The position numbers and the translations under genes are program-made. Shown in pieces: positions 32,521 to 42,366 of a DNA stretch of 64,000 bases (the first letter of the stretch is position 1; each line of letters opens with the position of its first letter). The stretch lies in NCBI GenBank assembly GCA_002351725.1, contig DEHD01000025.1:64353-128352 (forward strand), read 5' to 3'. Under the pieces are notes generated by a model that saw only the letters and a program-made list of their open reading frames with translations, made no database searches and was not told the DNA's origin. The stretch comes from Prevotella sp. UBA2809. GTDB taxonomy: Bacteria > Bacteroidota > Bacteroidia > Bacteroidales > Bacteroidaceae.

Positions 32521-35141
32521 CTTTTTGAACGCTGAATCATGGTTTTCACCTTATTATTATATTTATCGGCCTTCAGTAATTCTTCGATTGTTATATGCAT
32601 GCGGTATTTCCAACGGTTATATGGATCACTTGGTACATTTATCCGCTCATCACGAGGATTCTTTCCTCTCAACTCACCATCCATCGCCAACCAATCCTGC
32701 AACGACAACAGACATAGCATCGACGGACAGTACAAATGACGACCAATTATCTCTTCAGCCAAATGGGCTGGCAACTGCTCTGGAGCCCTACCCTGCTTCT
32801 GCAGCATTGATACATAGTATCGCTGCGTACGTTCAGGACTCTCACTCCACCACAGACGTAATGGCGACATATCATGAGTAGAAATCGTGGCAACCGAACG
32901 ATACGGATTAGCATCCAGATGAGCAAACTCATATCCGTTCTGTTTTGGCATCGACTGGATCTCAAGCGTAAGCACACGAAGTTGGTCGAGCACAGGAGCC
33001 ACACAATCAGGCAACATACCAAGGTCCTCTCCACAACAAAGCATTCGCGTAGTACCAAACACATCGGTTATCTTGCGTATAGCCTCCCCGCCCCAGAAGA
33101 AGTTATGACGCTGATAATAATAGTTATTATACAGTCGCATAAACGCATCCTTTTCCTCTGCTGTAAGCGCATCAAACACGGGTTCGCCGATAACCCCGAT
33201 ACGCGGATGATACATCTCCGGCTGCTGTGGGTCTTCCAGGAACAGTACACCACTTATAAGCCTATATAATCCGTCACGAATCCACAGACTGTTTTCGTCT
33301 GTCCGCCCATCAAACGCTTTTTGCACCTTTTTCTGGGTATCATATTCCGCCTTAATATCATACAGTCCATAACTACGGGCCACAAGGAAATGTTCGCGGA
33401 CATATGGTGCATGCAGTCCGAAAAGCCTATCCAACACCCTGTCGTTGATAAACGGACGAGTGAAAAGATCCTTTCTGAAAGACAATCCGAAGTACTCTAT
33501 CTCACCTACTGTCATAGGCAGCGATGGCGAGAAATGTCCCAATATTCCGAATACTGCATCTTCTGGAATCTCCCATATACGGAAGAAACCAAGGATATGG
33601 TCTATACGTATAGCATCGAAATACTGTTCCATCCATTTCAGTCGACGATGGAACCACTCTACCAAACCCGACTTCCAGTTATAAGTTGGGAATCCCCAGT
33701 TCTGTCCATTCTGCGAGAATGCATCAGGTGGCGCACCTGTTTGTGCATCAAGATGATAGAACTCCGGATGAGTAGCCGTCTCAACACTATCGCCATTTAC
33801 CCCTATGGGCACATCACCTTTTATGAATATACCCTTTGACCTGGCATAGTCAGCTGCCGACTTAAGTTGGATATGAAGATGGTATTGAACATAATAAACT
33901 ACATCAACACTGCTATAACTTGATTTAGCCGAAACCCACTTAGCATATGGTTCTAACCATTCCTTATTATCAGCATACCAGAGTTTAAAATCTTTGGAGT
34001 CAAGAGTCTGCTGTCCACGCTCAACGAACACCTCTTCCACATAGGATCTCTTAACCCTGTCCACAGCTTCATAATCGCTATAGCCAATAGCGTTAAGTTC
34101 CAGGCGCTGACGATGATACACAGTCATCTTTGCCTTACTTTTCAGCGTTCCAAGAGCCTCCAAATCAAGATAATGTGGATGCAATGCAAAGGCCGATACG
34201 ATGTTATAAGGATATGAATCGCTCCAGTTTCCAGAGCATGTTGTATCATTAACCGGCAACAGTTGGATTACCTTCATTCCTGTTGCCGCACACCAGTCAA
34301 CCAGCCTGCGAAGGTCGCCGAAATCACCAACGCCATACGACTCTTTTGTACGCAACGAGAACACAGGAATCACAACACCTGCAGCACGCCATGTCTGTTC
34401 CTTAACCCTCAAACTTTCGCCATAAGCCACAAGCACTGTCCCATCAGGTACCATCGCCTGGTCTGCAGGCAGCAGTCCGTCTGTAGTTCTGTTATCCCCC
34501 TCTTCCCAAGCCACAAAAGCATGTGTATTGTCATCAACAATCACATATTTATATTCTATTGGAAGCAGCACAGCCTCTACATTTACCGACAGCAACCATT
34601 CGAAGCGCCCTATCGAGTCCATTCTAAGATAGCGAGCCACATTCCAACTGCCCAGCGCAGGATGCGAGCCGACTATTGCCACAGACTGCCCCTTCTGCAA
34701 CTGAGGAGCAGAGACTCTGAACAGTATTGTCTTACGGTAAAGCGGCACACGCAGCGGTTCCACTTTATCATTATCCTCCAGTCCCATCGTAGTGAGATAA
34801 GCCTTACTATACAGATGATACTGAAGAGGCACATCGCGCCACCTGTCGGCCATCACATAGTCCTTCGACGAGTCAAAATAGTATATTCTTGGTATTGCAT
34901 CCCACTCCTTACGTATCACATTTCCATCATTATCCTCTACCTGATAATTGTACAAGAATGATGTTATTGGATGTTTACGCGATTCCAGGACAGTTGTCTC
35001 CAGCGACCACTCCATGCCATCGGTAGTAACCATCATCAGCCGTTGTGTCTTCTCAGTCTGATCTGAACTCCGATAAGTAATCACCACGTAGAGATTTTGT
35101 CCCCATTGGGTGCCATATTGTATAGAAAACTTGAGTTTCAT
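32517..35141 (-). CDS. malQ: 4-alpha-glucanotransferase with N-terminal starch-binding domains
   Basis: An 874-residue GH77 amylomaltase. Two CBM20-like starch-binding domains occupy about residues 1-120 and 130-235 (VAIVGSHPALGSWN is typical of the second). The GH77 barrel follows: IRIDHILGFFR carries the catalytic Asp, CCGEDLGMLP the acid/base Glu and ATISTHDMSPLR the third acidic site. The long form with CBM20s is known from Bacteroidales and plants (DPE2). It rearranges maltodextrins in glycogen or starch metabolism. No signal peptide, so cytoplasmic. Confidence 0.95.
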   Translation of the reverse strand: MKLKFSIQYGTQWGQNLYVVITYRSSDQTEKTQRLMMVTTDGMEWSLETTVLESRKHPITSFLYNYQVEDNDGNVIRKEWDAIPRIYYFDSSKDYVMADRWRDVPLQYHLYSKAYLTTMGLEDNDKVEPLRVPLYRKTILFRVSAPQLQKGQSVAIVGSHPALGSWNVARYLRMDSIGRFEWLLSVNVEAVLLPIEYKYVIVDDNTHAFVAWEEGDNRTTDGLLPADQAMVPDGTVLVAYGESLRVKEQTWRAAGVVIPVFSLRTKESYGVGDFGDLRRLVDWCAATGMKVIQLLPVNDTTCSGNWSDSYPYNIVSAFALHPHYLDLEALGTLKSKAKMTVYHRQRLELNAIGYSDYEAVDRVKRSYVEEVFVERGQQTLDSKDFKLWYADNKEWLEPYAKWVSAKSSYSSVDVVYYVQYHLHIQLKSAADYARSKGIFIKGDVPIGVNGDSVETATHPEFYHLDAQTGAPPDAFSQNGQNWGFPTYNWKSGLVEWFHRRLKWMEQYFDAIRIDHILGFFRIWEIPEDAVFGILGHFSPSLPMTVGEIEYFGLSFRKDLFTRPFINDRVLDRLFGLHAPYVREHFLVARSYGLYDIKAEYDTQKKVQKAFDGRTDENSLWIRDGLYRLISGVLFLEDPQQPEMYHPRIGVIGEPVFDALTAEEKDAFMRLYNNYYYQRHNFFWGGEAIRKITDVFGTTRMLCCGEDLGMLPDCVAPVLDQLRVLTLEIQSMPKQNGYEFAHLDANPYRSVATISTHDMSPLRLWWSESPERTQRYYVSMLQKQGRAPEQLPAHLAEEIIGRHLYCPSMLCLLSLQDWLAMDGELRGKNPRDERINVPSDPYNRWKYRMHITIEELLKADKYNNKVKTMIQRSKR

Positions 35142-35157
35142 AAGCTATATTTTAGGG

Positions 35158-35165
35158 CAAAGATA
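35158..35165 (-). promoter_or_regulatory. -7 element of malQ-gph
   Basis: TATCTTTG on the minus strand, 16 bases upstream of the malQ ATG. Confidence 0.6.
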
Positions 35166-35207
35166 CAAAAAAATGAGAAATTAGCGATAATAGTGAAGAG
35201 ATTTTTG

Positions 35208-35215
35208 TAACTTTG
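35208..35215 (+). promoter_or_regulatory. -7 element of mltG
   Basis: TAACTTTG, 18 bases upstream of the ATG at 35234. Confidence 0.55.
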
Positions 35216-35233
35216 CAGCGTTTTTTCAAGATT

Positions 35234-36265
35234 ATGAAGATGAATTGGTTAAAAAAGTCAAAGTATCTGGTTCCTATAGCAATATGTGTAATAGGAATCT
35301 TATGCATCACATATTACTATTTTGTGGGGAGTTTTTCAAAACTCGACACCACAGAGTACGTATATATCGACGACAATGACAATCTGGATTCAGTATGCGT
35401 AAAATTGGAGCCAATAGCATCATATCACGGCCTCGTAGCATTTAAAATGCTATCACGTCACGGAGGTTATTCCGACAATATCCGTAGCGGCCGATATGCC
35501 ATCACTCCCGACCAGAGCACTATCCGCGTTTTCCGCAACCTGAAGAACGGGCATCAGGAGCCTGTACGACTCACTATTCCTGAGAGTCGCACCATGGACC
35601 GTCTTGCCGGTTATCTTTCAAAGAAACTGATGATGGACAGCGTTGCTGTAGCTATTCTGTTTAGCGACTCATCGTTCTGTGCCCAGCAGGGATACGACAC
35701 GGCAACAATCGCCTGTCTGTTTGTTCCTAACACTTACGAGGTATATTGGAACATCTCTATCGAGAACCTGATGAAGCGCATGAAGAAGGAGAACGAGAAC
35801 TTCTGGAATGCTCAGCGCACCATCAAAGCCGATGCTCTTGGCTTAAGCAAAGAAGATGTCTGCACTATAGCCAGCATCATCGACGAAGAGACAGCAAACA
35901 ATGCCGAGAAACCGATGATTGCAGGTATGTATATCAACAGACTCAAGGCCGGAATGCCACTTCAGGCAGATCCAACCATTAAGTTCGCGCTTAAGGACTT
36001 TGCTTTGAAACGCATATACCACAACATGTTGCAGTTCGACAGTCCCTACAACACCTATAAGAATACAGGATTACCACCGGGACCTATCAAGATTGCATCT
36101 GTGGCAGGTATTGACGCAGTACTTAACCGTACTGCTCACGACTATCTGTACATGTGTGCCAAAGAAGATTTCTCAGGCACTCACAACTTTGCCAAGACCT
36201 ATCAGGAGCACCTGAAGAATGCAGCAAAGTATTCAAAAGCTTTAAATGAAAGAGGAATTCAGTAA
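35234..36265 (+). CDS. mltG: Endolytic murein transglycosylase MltG
   Basis: A 343-residue inner-membrane protein: basic N-terminus, one membrane segment (about 12-32), a LysM-like part, then the YceG catalytic domain with ASIIDEETAN (about residue 215) that holds the proposed catalytic Glu, and the family signature MPLQADPTIKFAL and YNTYKNTGLPPGPI. It cuts nascent peptidoglycan strands in the periplasm and is thought to set glycan length. Two in-frame ATGs 6 bases apart are possible starts; the first is used. Confidence 0.92.
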   Translation: MKMNWLKKSKYLVPIAICVIGILCITYYYFVGSFSKLDTTEYVYIDDNDNLDSVCVKLEPIASYHGLVAFKMLSRHGGYSDNIRSGRYAITPDQSTIRVFRNLKNGHQEPVRLTIPESRTMDRLAGYLSKKLMMDSVAVAILFSDSSFCAQQGYDTATIACLFVPNTYEVYWNISIENLMKRMKKENENFWNAQRTIKADALGLSKEDVCTIASIIDEETANNAEKPMIAGMYINRLKAGMPLQADPTIKFALKDFALKRIYHNMLQFDSPYNTYKNTGLPPGPIKIASVAGIDAVLNRTAHDYLYMCAKEDFSGTHNFAKTYQEHLKNAAKYSKALNERGIQ

Positions 36266-36267
36266 AG

Positions 36268-36291
36268 GTAAGAAAGTAAAAAAGTAAAAAA
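36268..36291. repeat. Three tandem octamers between mltG and glnS
   Basis: GTAAGAAA, GTAAAAAA and GTAAAAAA at 36268, 36276 and 36284 fill the whole 29-base gap between the two genes and end just before the glnS ATG. They may have arisen by slippage and would set the spacing of the glnS ribosome-binding region. Confidence 0.7.
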
Positions 36292-36294
36292 GAT

Positions 36295-38049
36295 ATGGAA
36301 GAGATTATTAAGAACGAGACTGAAGAAAAAAAATCTGTTAGCTTCATTGAGCAGAAAGTGATCAATGATCTGGCAGAAGGTAAGAACGGAGGCAGAATGC
36401 AGACCCGTTTCCCACCAGAGCCAAACGGCTATCTGCACATCGGTCATGCCAAAGCTATTGCTATCGACTTCGGACTTGCCAAGAAATATGGCGGTCAGTG
36501 CAACCTGCGCTTCGACGATACGAATCCAATAAAGGAGGATACAGAATATATCGAGAGTATCGAGAACGATATCAAGTGGCTTGGTTTCAAGTGGGCAAAC
36601 GTTTACTATGCCAGCGACTATTTCCAGGAACTCTGGGACTTTGCAGTATGGCTCATCCAGCAGGGACGCGCTTATGTTGACGAGCAGAGCGCAGAGGTTA
36701 TTGCCCAGCAGAAGGGTACAACCACAAGCCCTGGTACCAATAGCCCATTCCGCGATCGTCCTATTGAGGAGAACCTCAAGCTCTTCGAGTTCATGAACAG
36801 CGGAAAGTGCGAACCTGGCACACTTGTTCTTCGTGCAAAGATTGACATGGCTCACCCTAACATGCTGTTCCGCGATCCACTCATCTACCGCGTACTCAAC
36901 ATCCCCCATATCCGCACCGGCAATAAGTGGAATGCCTACCCAATGTACGATTTCACCCATGGTCAGAGCGACTATCTTGAGGGCGTAACCCATTCATGGT
37001 GTACCCTTGAGTTTGTTGAGCACCGCCCCCTTTACGATCTGTTCGTAACATGGATGAAGGAGTGGAAGGGCGAGACCGACAATATCGAGGATAACCGTCC
37101 ACGCCAGACAGAGTTCAACAAGCTGAACCTCAACTACACCCTGATGTCAAAGCGCAATCTGCTGGCATTGGTACAGAACGGTATGGTAAGCGGTTGGGAC
37201 GATCCCCGCATGCCTACTATCTGCGGTTTCCGCCGTCGTGGTTACAGCCCAGAAAGTATCATCAAGTTCATCGATAAGATTGGTTATACCAAGATCGATG
37301 CCCTTAACGACATGGCCCTTCTCGAGAGTGCCGTTCGCGATGATCTTAATGCCCGCGCCATCCGCGTCAGCGCAGTCCTCGACCCAGTAAAGGTTGTTAT
37401 TACCAACTACCCAGAAGATCAGATTGAGCAGCTCACTGCTATCAACAATCCTGAGAACGAGGCCGACGGCACACACACTGTTGAGTTCACCCGTGAGCTC
37501 TGGATTGAGCGCGACGACTTCATGAAGGAGGCCGAGAAGAAGTTTATGCGATTGGCTCCAGGCAAGGAGGTGCGTCTTAAAAACGCATACATTATAAAAT
37601 GTAACGAGGACCACCCCTGCGACGAGGACGAGAATGGCAATGTAACCACCATCTACTGCACCTACGACCCAGAGTCACGCAGCGGTCTTCCCGGTTCTAA
37701 CCGTAAGATTAAGGGTAAGACACTTCACTGGGTAAGTTGCAAGCATGCTGTAGAAGCCGAGGTTCGTCTCTACGACCGTCTCTGGAAGGTCGAGAATCCC
37801 CGCGATGACATGGCAGCAATCCGCGAAGAGAAGAACTGCGATGCAGTCACCGCAATGAAGGAGATTATCAATCCTGATTCCCTGCATATCATCAAGAACT
37901 GCTACATCGAGCCATTCGCAGCCGATATGAAGCCACTCACCTATCTGCAGTTCCAGCGTATCGGATACTTCACCCCCGACACCGACTCAACTGCCGAGAA
38001 GCCTATCTTCAATAAGACCGTAGGACTTAAGGATACTTGGAAGAAGTGA
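36295..38049 (+). CDS. glnS: Glutaminyl-tRNA synthetase
   Basis: A 584-residue class I synthetase with the HIGH motif in PEPNGYLHIGHAKA near residue 40, RFDDTNP near 72, and the KMSKS equivalent LMSKRNL near 285. The C-terminal beta-barrel anticodon-binding domain follows. It charges tRNA-Gln directly, so this organism does not rely only on the GatCAB route. Codon choice is G/C-richer at third positions than in the glycan locus, as expected of a highly expressed gene. A 244-codon open frame on the opposite strand is a shadow. Confidence 0.97.
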   Translation: MEEIIKNETEEKKSVSFIEQKVINDLAEGKNGGRMQTRFPPEPNGYLHIGHAKAIAIDFGLAKKYGGQCNLRFDDTNPIKEDTEYIESIENDIKWLGFKWANVYYASDYFQELWDFAVWLIQQGRAYVDEQSAEVIAQQKGTTTSPGTNSPFRDRPIEENLKLFEFMNSGKCEPGTLVLRAKIDMAHPNMLFRDPLIYRVLNIPHIRTGNKWNAYPMYDFTHGQSDYLEGVTHSWCTLEFVEHRPLYDLFVTWMKEWKGETDNIEDNRPRQTEFNKLNLNYTLMSKRNLLALVQNGMVSGWDDPRMPTICGFRRRGYSPESIIKFIDKIGYTKIDALNDMALLESAVRDDLNARAIRVSAVLDPVKVVITNYPEDQIEQLTAINNPENEADGTHTVEFTRELWIERDDFMKEAEKKFMRLAPGKEVRLKNAYIIKCNEDHPCDEDENGNVTTIYCTYDPESRSGLPGSNRKIKGKTLHWVSCKHAVEAEVRLYDRLWKVENPRDDMAAIREEKNCDAVTAMKEIINPDSLHIIKNCYIEPFAADMKPLTYLQFQRIGYFTPDTDSTAEKPIFNKTVGLKDTWKK

Positions 38050-39470
38050 CCGAAGGAGATAAAGAATATTTCAACAACGAGGAGTTTAAGGAAATTCTCA
38101 AGCAATACGAAGAGTCAGTCAAGACGGGCGGCCGCATATACATGGATGCCGACGACTTGGCTGACATAGCTGCTTATTACCATTTCAACAATCGCGAAGA
38201 GGAGGCCGAGGAGGCAATATCCCTGGCAATGGAATACAACCCCGAGGCTTTAGGTCCGATGTTATACAAAGCCAAGGAGGCGTTAGAAGCCAAAGACTTC
38301 GACACCGTAGAGAAATATGCCACCAAAATCGAGGCACTCGATAGTCTCGAGGCAATATACCTGCATGCCGAGGTTCTTATCCAGAAGAACGATGTAGACA
38401 AAGCAGATTCAGCACTTTTTGAGTTCTACAATAACGAAGTTCCTGCAGAGGAGCGCACTGATTACATTAAAGACGTAGTGGAGCTTTACTTAGAGTACCA
38501 CCAGTTCATTAAGGCATTCGAATGGATAGCCCGCATCACAGGTTCTCAATCCGACGGATTTAAGGAACTAATGGCTCGTACATTGTTTGGTTTAGGCAAA
38601 TACAAAGATAGCGAGAAGCTGTTCAACGAGCTCCTCGACAAGAATCCCTACTCCACCAGCTATTGGAATGCTTTAGCTGGAATACAGTTCATGAAAGAAG
38701 ACTACAATGCCGCGCTCACCAGTAGCGAATATGCCATTGCCATCGATCCTAACGATGCCGACGGATTGATGTCAAAAGCTAACACCCTGTATACTATGGG
38801 TAACTATGATGAGGCTTTCGTATATTTCAAGAAGTACTCCGAGAAGAGACCCGACGACGAATTCGGATATCTCAACCAGGCCCAGTGTATCATCAACAAG
38901 GGCGAGTTCGAAGAGGGTCTTTCGCTATTGAAAAAAGCCATCAGCTTAGCGCCAGTAGACTCTGTATATCTGCCGGAGATTTATCAGGAAATGTCATTTG
39001 TCTATAACAAGCTTGGCAACGTAGAAAAAGCTCTTTGGTGCATGGACATGATGTACGAACTAAAATGCGACCATGCCGCCATTCTGGTAATGAGAGGACA
39101 TATTCTCTTGGCAAACAAGAGAGAAGAAGAAGCCAGAAAAGAGTTTGACAAAGCACTGGAGGTATCAAACAACGATCCAAAGACCCAGCTTAAAGTCATC
39201 ATCTCTTATCACGACAATATGCATCTGAATCAGGCATATAAGTTATACTTGGAGTTTTTCAAGAATGTCGATAAAGAATGGAATGAAGGCTACGCATATA
39301 TGGCATTGTGTTGCAACGACTTAAAGAAAGACGACGAATTCCTGTTTTATCTAAAGAAGGCCTGCGAATGCAACCCCGAAGAAGCTAAAGCCGTATTATG
39401 CGAATTCTTCCCCGAGGACATGACGCCTAAGGACTATTATGATTACGCATTAGAACATTTGAACGATTAA
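38046..39470 (+). CDS. Tetratricopeptide-repeat protein
   Basis: About 474 residues made of successive TPR helix pairs (for example AWNALAGIQFMKEDYNAALTSSEYAI and KANTLYTMGNYDEAFVYFKKY). It has no signal peptide or membrane segment, so it is likely cytoplasmic and binds other proteins. No ATG lies near the beginning; GTG at 38046 overlaps the glnS stop (GTGA) and is used here, with TTG at 38037 as the alternative. Overlap with glnS and the 5-base gap to dedA suggest one transcript. Partner unknown. Confidence 0.82.
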   Translation: MTEGDKEYFNNEEFKEILKQYEESVKTGGRIYMDADDLADIAAYYHFNNREEEAEEAISLAMEYNPEALGPMLYKAKEALEAKDFDTVEKYATKIEALDSLEAIYLHAEVLIQKNDVDKADSALFEFYNNEVPAEERTDYIKDVVELYLEYHQFIKAFEWIARITGSQSDGFKELMARTLFGLGKYKDSEKLFNELLDKNPYSTSYWNALAGIQFMKEDYNAALTSSEYAIAIDPNDADGLMSKANTLYTMGNYDEAFVYFKKYSEKRPDDEFGYLNQAQCIINKGEFEEGLSLLKKAISLAPVDSVYLPEIYQEMSFVYNKLGNVEKALWCMDMMYELKCDHAAILVMRGHILLANKREEEARKEFDKALEVSNNDPKTQLKVIISYHDNMHLNQAYKLYLEFFKNVDKEWNEGYAYMALCCNDLKKDDEFLFYLKKACECNPEEAKAVLCEFFPEDMTPKDYYDYALEHLND

Positions 39471-39475
39471 TAAGT

Positions 39476-40114
39476 ATGAATTTTATTACCAATATTCTCA
39501 ATCACCTTGGTTGGTATCCCACCATTTTCTTTCTGATGTTATTAGAGAGTACAGTAGTTCCTGTTCCATCAGAATTTGTAGTTACTCCTGCAGCCTATCA
39601 CGCAGCAAGTGGTTCACTAAACGTATTCCTTGTAGTACTGTTTGCCACACTCGGAGCCGACATAGGTGCAAGCATCAACTATTTTGTTGCTCTTTATGTT
39701 GGCCGCCCTGTAATCTACAAGTTTGCCAACAGCAAGTGGGGCAAAATGTGTCTCCTCAACCAGGAGAAAGTTGAGAAAAGCGAGAAATACTTCGACGACC
39801 ACGGCATAGCAGCCACACTTACCGGTCGTTTCGTTCCAGTAATCCGTCACCTCATTTCCATCCCTGCCGGTCTGGCCCGTATGCATTACGGTAAATTCAT
39901 TTTATTCACTACTATCGGTGCAGGCGGTTGGCATAGCGTATTGGCTCTTTTAGGCTGGTATCTGCACGCCATTGTCCCCGAGGATCAGTTGAACGACAAG
40001 ATCAGCGAATATGCCGAATACATCAAATTTATCATTTTAGGGCTGGTCGTTTTAGCTGTAATCTATTTCGTCATTAAGCGAAAACTTAACAATAAGCAAG
40101 AAAAGTCAGCATAA
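39476..40114 (+). CDS. DedA-family membrane protein
   Basis: A 212-residue protein with re-entrant and membrane segments typical of the DedA/SNARE-associated (VTT) family: FLMLLESTVVPVPSEFVV near residue 20 and the signature GRFVPVIRHLISIPAGLARM near residue 120, whose arginines are essential in E. coli YqjA/YghB. Members act as lipid scramblases, including flipping of undecaprenyl phosphate. It sits immediately upstream of the GDP-fucose operon but has its own stop and promoter gap. Confidence 0.9.
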   Translation: MNFITNILNHLGWYPTIFFLMLLESTVVPVPSEFVVTPAAYHAASGSLNVFLVVLFATLGADIGASINYFVALYVGRPVIYKFANSKWGKMCLLNQEKVEKSEKYFDDHGIAATLTGRFVPVIRHLISIPAGLARMHYGKFILFTTIGAGGWHSVLALLGWYLHAIVPEDQLNDKISEYAEYIKFIILGLVVLAVIYFVIKRKLNNKQEKSA

Positions 40115-40139
40115 AAGGCAAATTTTTGCTTATTTATTG

Positions 40140-40168
40140 TTTGTTTTCCATATTTTTTCGTATTTTTG
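40140..40168 (+). promoter_or_regulatory. Promoter of the GDP-fucose operon
   Basis: TTTG at 40140-40143, a short 17-base spacer and TATTTTTG at 40161-40168. Leader about 25 bases to the ATG at 40198. Confidence 0.55.
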
Positions 40169-40197
40169 CGCATTATTATCATCAGCAAACAACGATT

Positions 40198-41265
40198 ATG
40201 GCAAGAACAAACAACCATTTAGTTATCATGGCAGGCGGCGTAGGTAGCCGCTTCTGGCCAATGAGCACTACCGAGAACCCGAAGCAGTTCATCGATGTTC
40301 TCGGCGTTGGAAAAACATTACTTCAGTTAACGGTAGAAAGATTTGGCAATCTGGTTAAGCCCGAGAACATATGGGTTGTTACCAACCAGAAGTATCAGGA
40401 CATCGTAAGAAAGCAGTTGCCTGATATGCCAGCAGGAAACATCCTCTGCGAGCCATGTCGCAGAAACACAGCACCTTGTATTGCATACGTTAGTTGGCGC
40501 ATCAAGTCGAAAGACCCCAAGGCTAACATCATTGTAACTCCAAGTGACCACATCGTTACTGACAAGACCGAGTTCCAGCGTGTTATCAAGGAGTGTATGC
40601 AGTTCACTGGCGAGACCGATGCTATCGTAACCCTTGGAATGAAACCTAACCGCCCAGAGACAGGCTATGGCTACATCCAGGCCGACTTGAGTACAAGTTC
40701 ACTCCGCAACAAGGAGATCTTCAGAGTCGACTCTTTCCGCGAGAAGCCAAACCTCGAAACAGCGCAGGCTTATATCAAGAAGAACAATTACTTCTGGAAT
40801 GCAGGAATATTTATTTGGAATGTCAACACCATAGTCAATGCATTCCGTATCTACCAACCATCAATGGCTAAGATATTCGAGTCAATGCTCCCGATTTATG
40901 GCACCGACAAGGAGCAGGAAGAAATTAATCGCTTGTTCCCTGAGTGCGAGAACATCTCTGTCGACTATGCCATCATGGAGAAGGCCGAGGAGATTTTCGT
41001 TTGTCCTTCTGACTTTGGATGGAGCGACCTTGGCACATGGGGCTCTCTCCACGAGCAGAGTAAGAAGGATCTTTATGGCAATGTAAGCATTGGCCAGGAC
41101 ATCAACCTCGTCGAGAGCCACAACTGCATAGTACATACTGTTCAGGAAAAGAAAGTAGTCATTCAGGGCCTCGATGGATATATCGTTGCTGAAAACGATG
41201 ACACACTGCTCATCTGCAAACTGTCAGAGGAACAGCGAATCAAACAATTCTCTGGAAATAATTAA
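40198..41265 (+). CDS. manC: Mannose-1-phosphate guanylyltransferase
   Basis: A 355-residue nucleotidyltransferase with the GGVGSRFWP activation loop near residue 13, PSDHIV, and the FREKP and GFYWNAGIF-like segments (NNYFWNAGIFIW) of GDP-mannose pyrophosphorylases. It lacks the C-terminal isomerase domain found in bifunctional enzymes, so it only forms GDP-mannose from GTP and mannose-1-phosphate. It leads manC-gmd-fcl, supplying GDP-mannose to the next two enzymes. Confidence 0.93.
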   Translation: MARTNNHLVIMAGGVGSRFWPMSTTENPKQFIDVLGVGKTLLQLTVERFGNLVKPENIWVVTNQKYQDIVRKQLPDMPAGNILCEPCRRNTAPCIAYVSWRIKSKDPKANIIVTPSDHIVTDKTEFQRVIKECMQFTGETDAIVTLGMKPNRPETGYGYIQADLSTSSLRNKEIFRVDSFREKPNLETAQAYIKKNNYFWNAGIFIWNVNTIVNAFRIYQPSMAKIFESMLPIYGTDKEQEEINRLFPECENISVDYAIMEKAEEIFVCPSDFGWSDLGTWGSLHEQSKKDLYGNVSIGQDINLVESHNCIVHTVQEKKVVIQGLDGYIVAENDDTLLICKLSEEQRIKQFSGNN

Positions 41266-41274
41266 TTTAAAATT

Positions 41275-42366
41275 ATGAATAAAAAAGTTGCTCTAATCAC
41301 TGGTATAACCGGTCAAGATGGATCATATCTGGCCGAGTTCTTAATTGAGAAAGGATATGAGGTTCACGGACTCATGCGCCGTTCTTCATCATTCAACACA
41401 GCTCGTATCGAACACCTCTATCTCGACGAGTGGGTTCGCGATATGAAGAAGGCTCGTCTTGTAAACCTGCATTGGGCTGACATGACCGACTCATCGTCTC
41501 TTATTCGTGTCATTTCAAAGATCCGTCCTACAGAGATTTATAACCTTGCAGCTCAGAGTCACGTAAAGGTTTCTTTCGATGTACCAGAATACACTGCCGA
41601 CACCGATGCCAACGGAGTTCTTCGTTTGCTCGAGGCTGTCCGCATCGCTGGTTTGGCCGACACCTGCCGCATCTATCAGGCATCTACATCCGAGCTCTAC
41701 GGTAAGGTACAGGAGGTTCCACAGTCAGAGACTACCCCATTCTATCCCCGTTCTCCATACGCAGTTGCCAAGCTTTATGGTTTCTGGATTATGAAGAACT
41801 ACCGCGAGTCATATAACATGTTCTGCTGCAACGGTATCCTCTTCAACCACGAGAGTGAGCGCCGAGGTGAGACCTTCGTAACCCGTAAGATCACCCTTGC
41901 CGCAGCACGTATCGCTCAGGGATATCAGGACAAGCTTTATCTTGGTAACCTTAACTCACTGCGCGACTGGGGATATGCCAAGGATTATATTGAGTGCATG
42001 TGGCTCATCCTTCAGCAGCCAGAGCCAGACGATTTCGTAATCGCCACTGGCGAATATCATACTGTTCGCGAGTTTGCCACCCTGGCCTTTAAGGAGGTTG
42101 GCATCGAACTCGAATGGCGTGGTGATGGTGTCGACGAGAAGGGTTACGACAAGAAGACCGGCAAGGCTCTTGTTGAGGTTGATCCTAAGTACTTCCGTCC
42201 AGCCGAGGTTGACCAGTTGCTTGGTAACCCAGCCAAGGCTAAGGCGAAGTTGGGTTGGAATCCACAGAAGACCTCATTCGAGGATCTTGTAAAGATTATG
42301 GTTCAGCACGACATGAAGTTCGTAAAGAAACTCTTCATTAAAGCACATATGGACGATGCTCAGTAA
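41275..42366 (+). CDS. gmd: GDP-mannose 4,6-dehydratase
   Basis: A 363-residue extended SDR with the NAD(P)-binding GITGQDGSYLAEFL at the N-terminus, RRSSSFNTARIEHL, the catalytic Ser/Thr near ASTSELYG and Tyr-x3-Lys in PYAVAKLYG. It makes GDP-4-keto-6-deoxymannose, the precursor of GDP-fucose and other 6-deoxyhexoses. Starts 9 bases after manC and overlaps fcl by 11 bases. Confidence 0.97.
   Translation: MNKKVALITGITGQDGSYLAEFLIEKGYEVHGLMRRSSSFNTARIEHLYLDEWVRDMKKARLVNLHWADMTDSSSLIRVISKIRPTEIYNLAAQSHVKVSFDVPEYTADTDANGVLRLLEAVRIAGLADTCRIYQASTSELYGKVQEVPQSETTPFYPRSPYAVAKLYGFWIMKNYRESYNMFCCNGILFNHESERRGETFVTRKITLAAARIAQGYQDKLYLGNLNSLRDWGYAKDYIECMWLILQQPEPDDFVIATGEYHTVREFATLAFKEVGIELEWRGDGVDEKGYDKKTGKALVEVDPKYFRPAEVDQLLGNPAKAKAKLGWNPQKTSFEDLVKIMVQHDMKFVKKLFIKAHMDDAQ

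Noticed and set aside
34263..34961. 232-codon open frame opposite malQ
   Set aside because: Located fully inside the CBM20/GH77 coding region on the other strand, no promoter and no family resemblance.
36259..36993. 244-codon open frame antisense to glnS
   Set aside because: It lies wholly opposite the conserved catalytic part of glutaminyl-tRNA synthetase, has no promoter and gives a composition typical of reverse-complemented codon bias.
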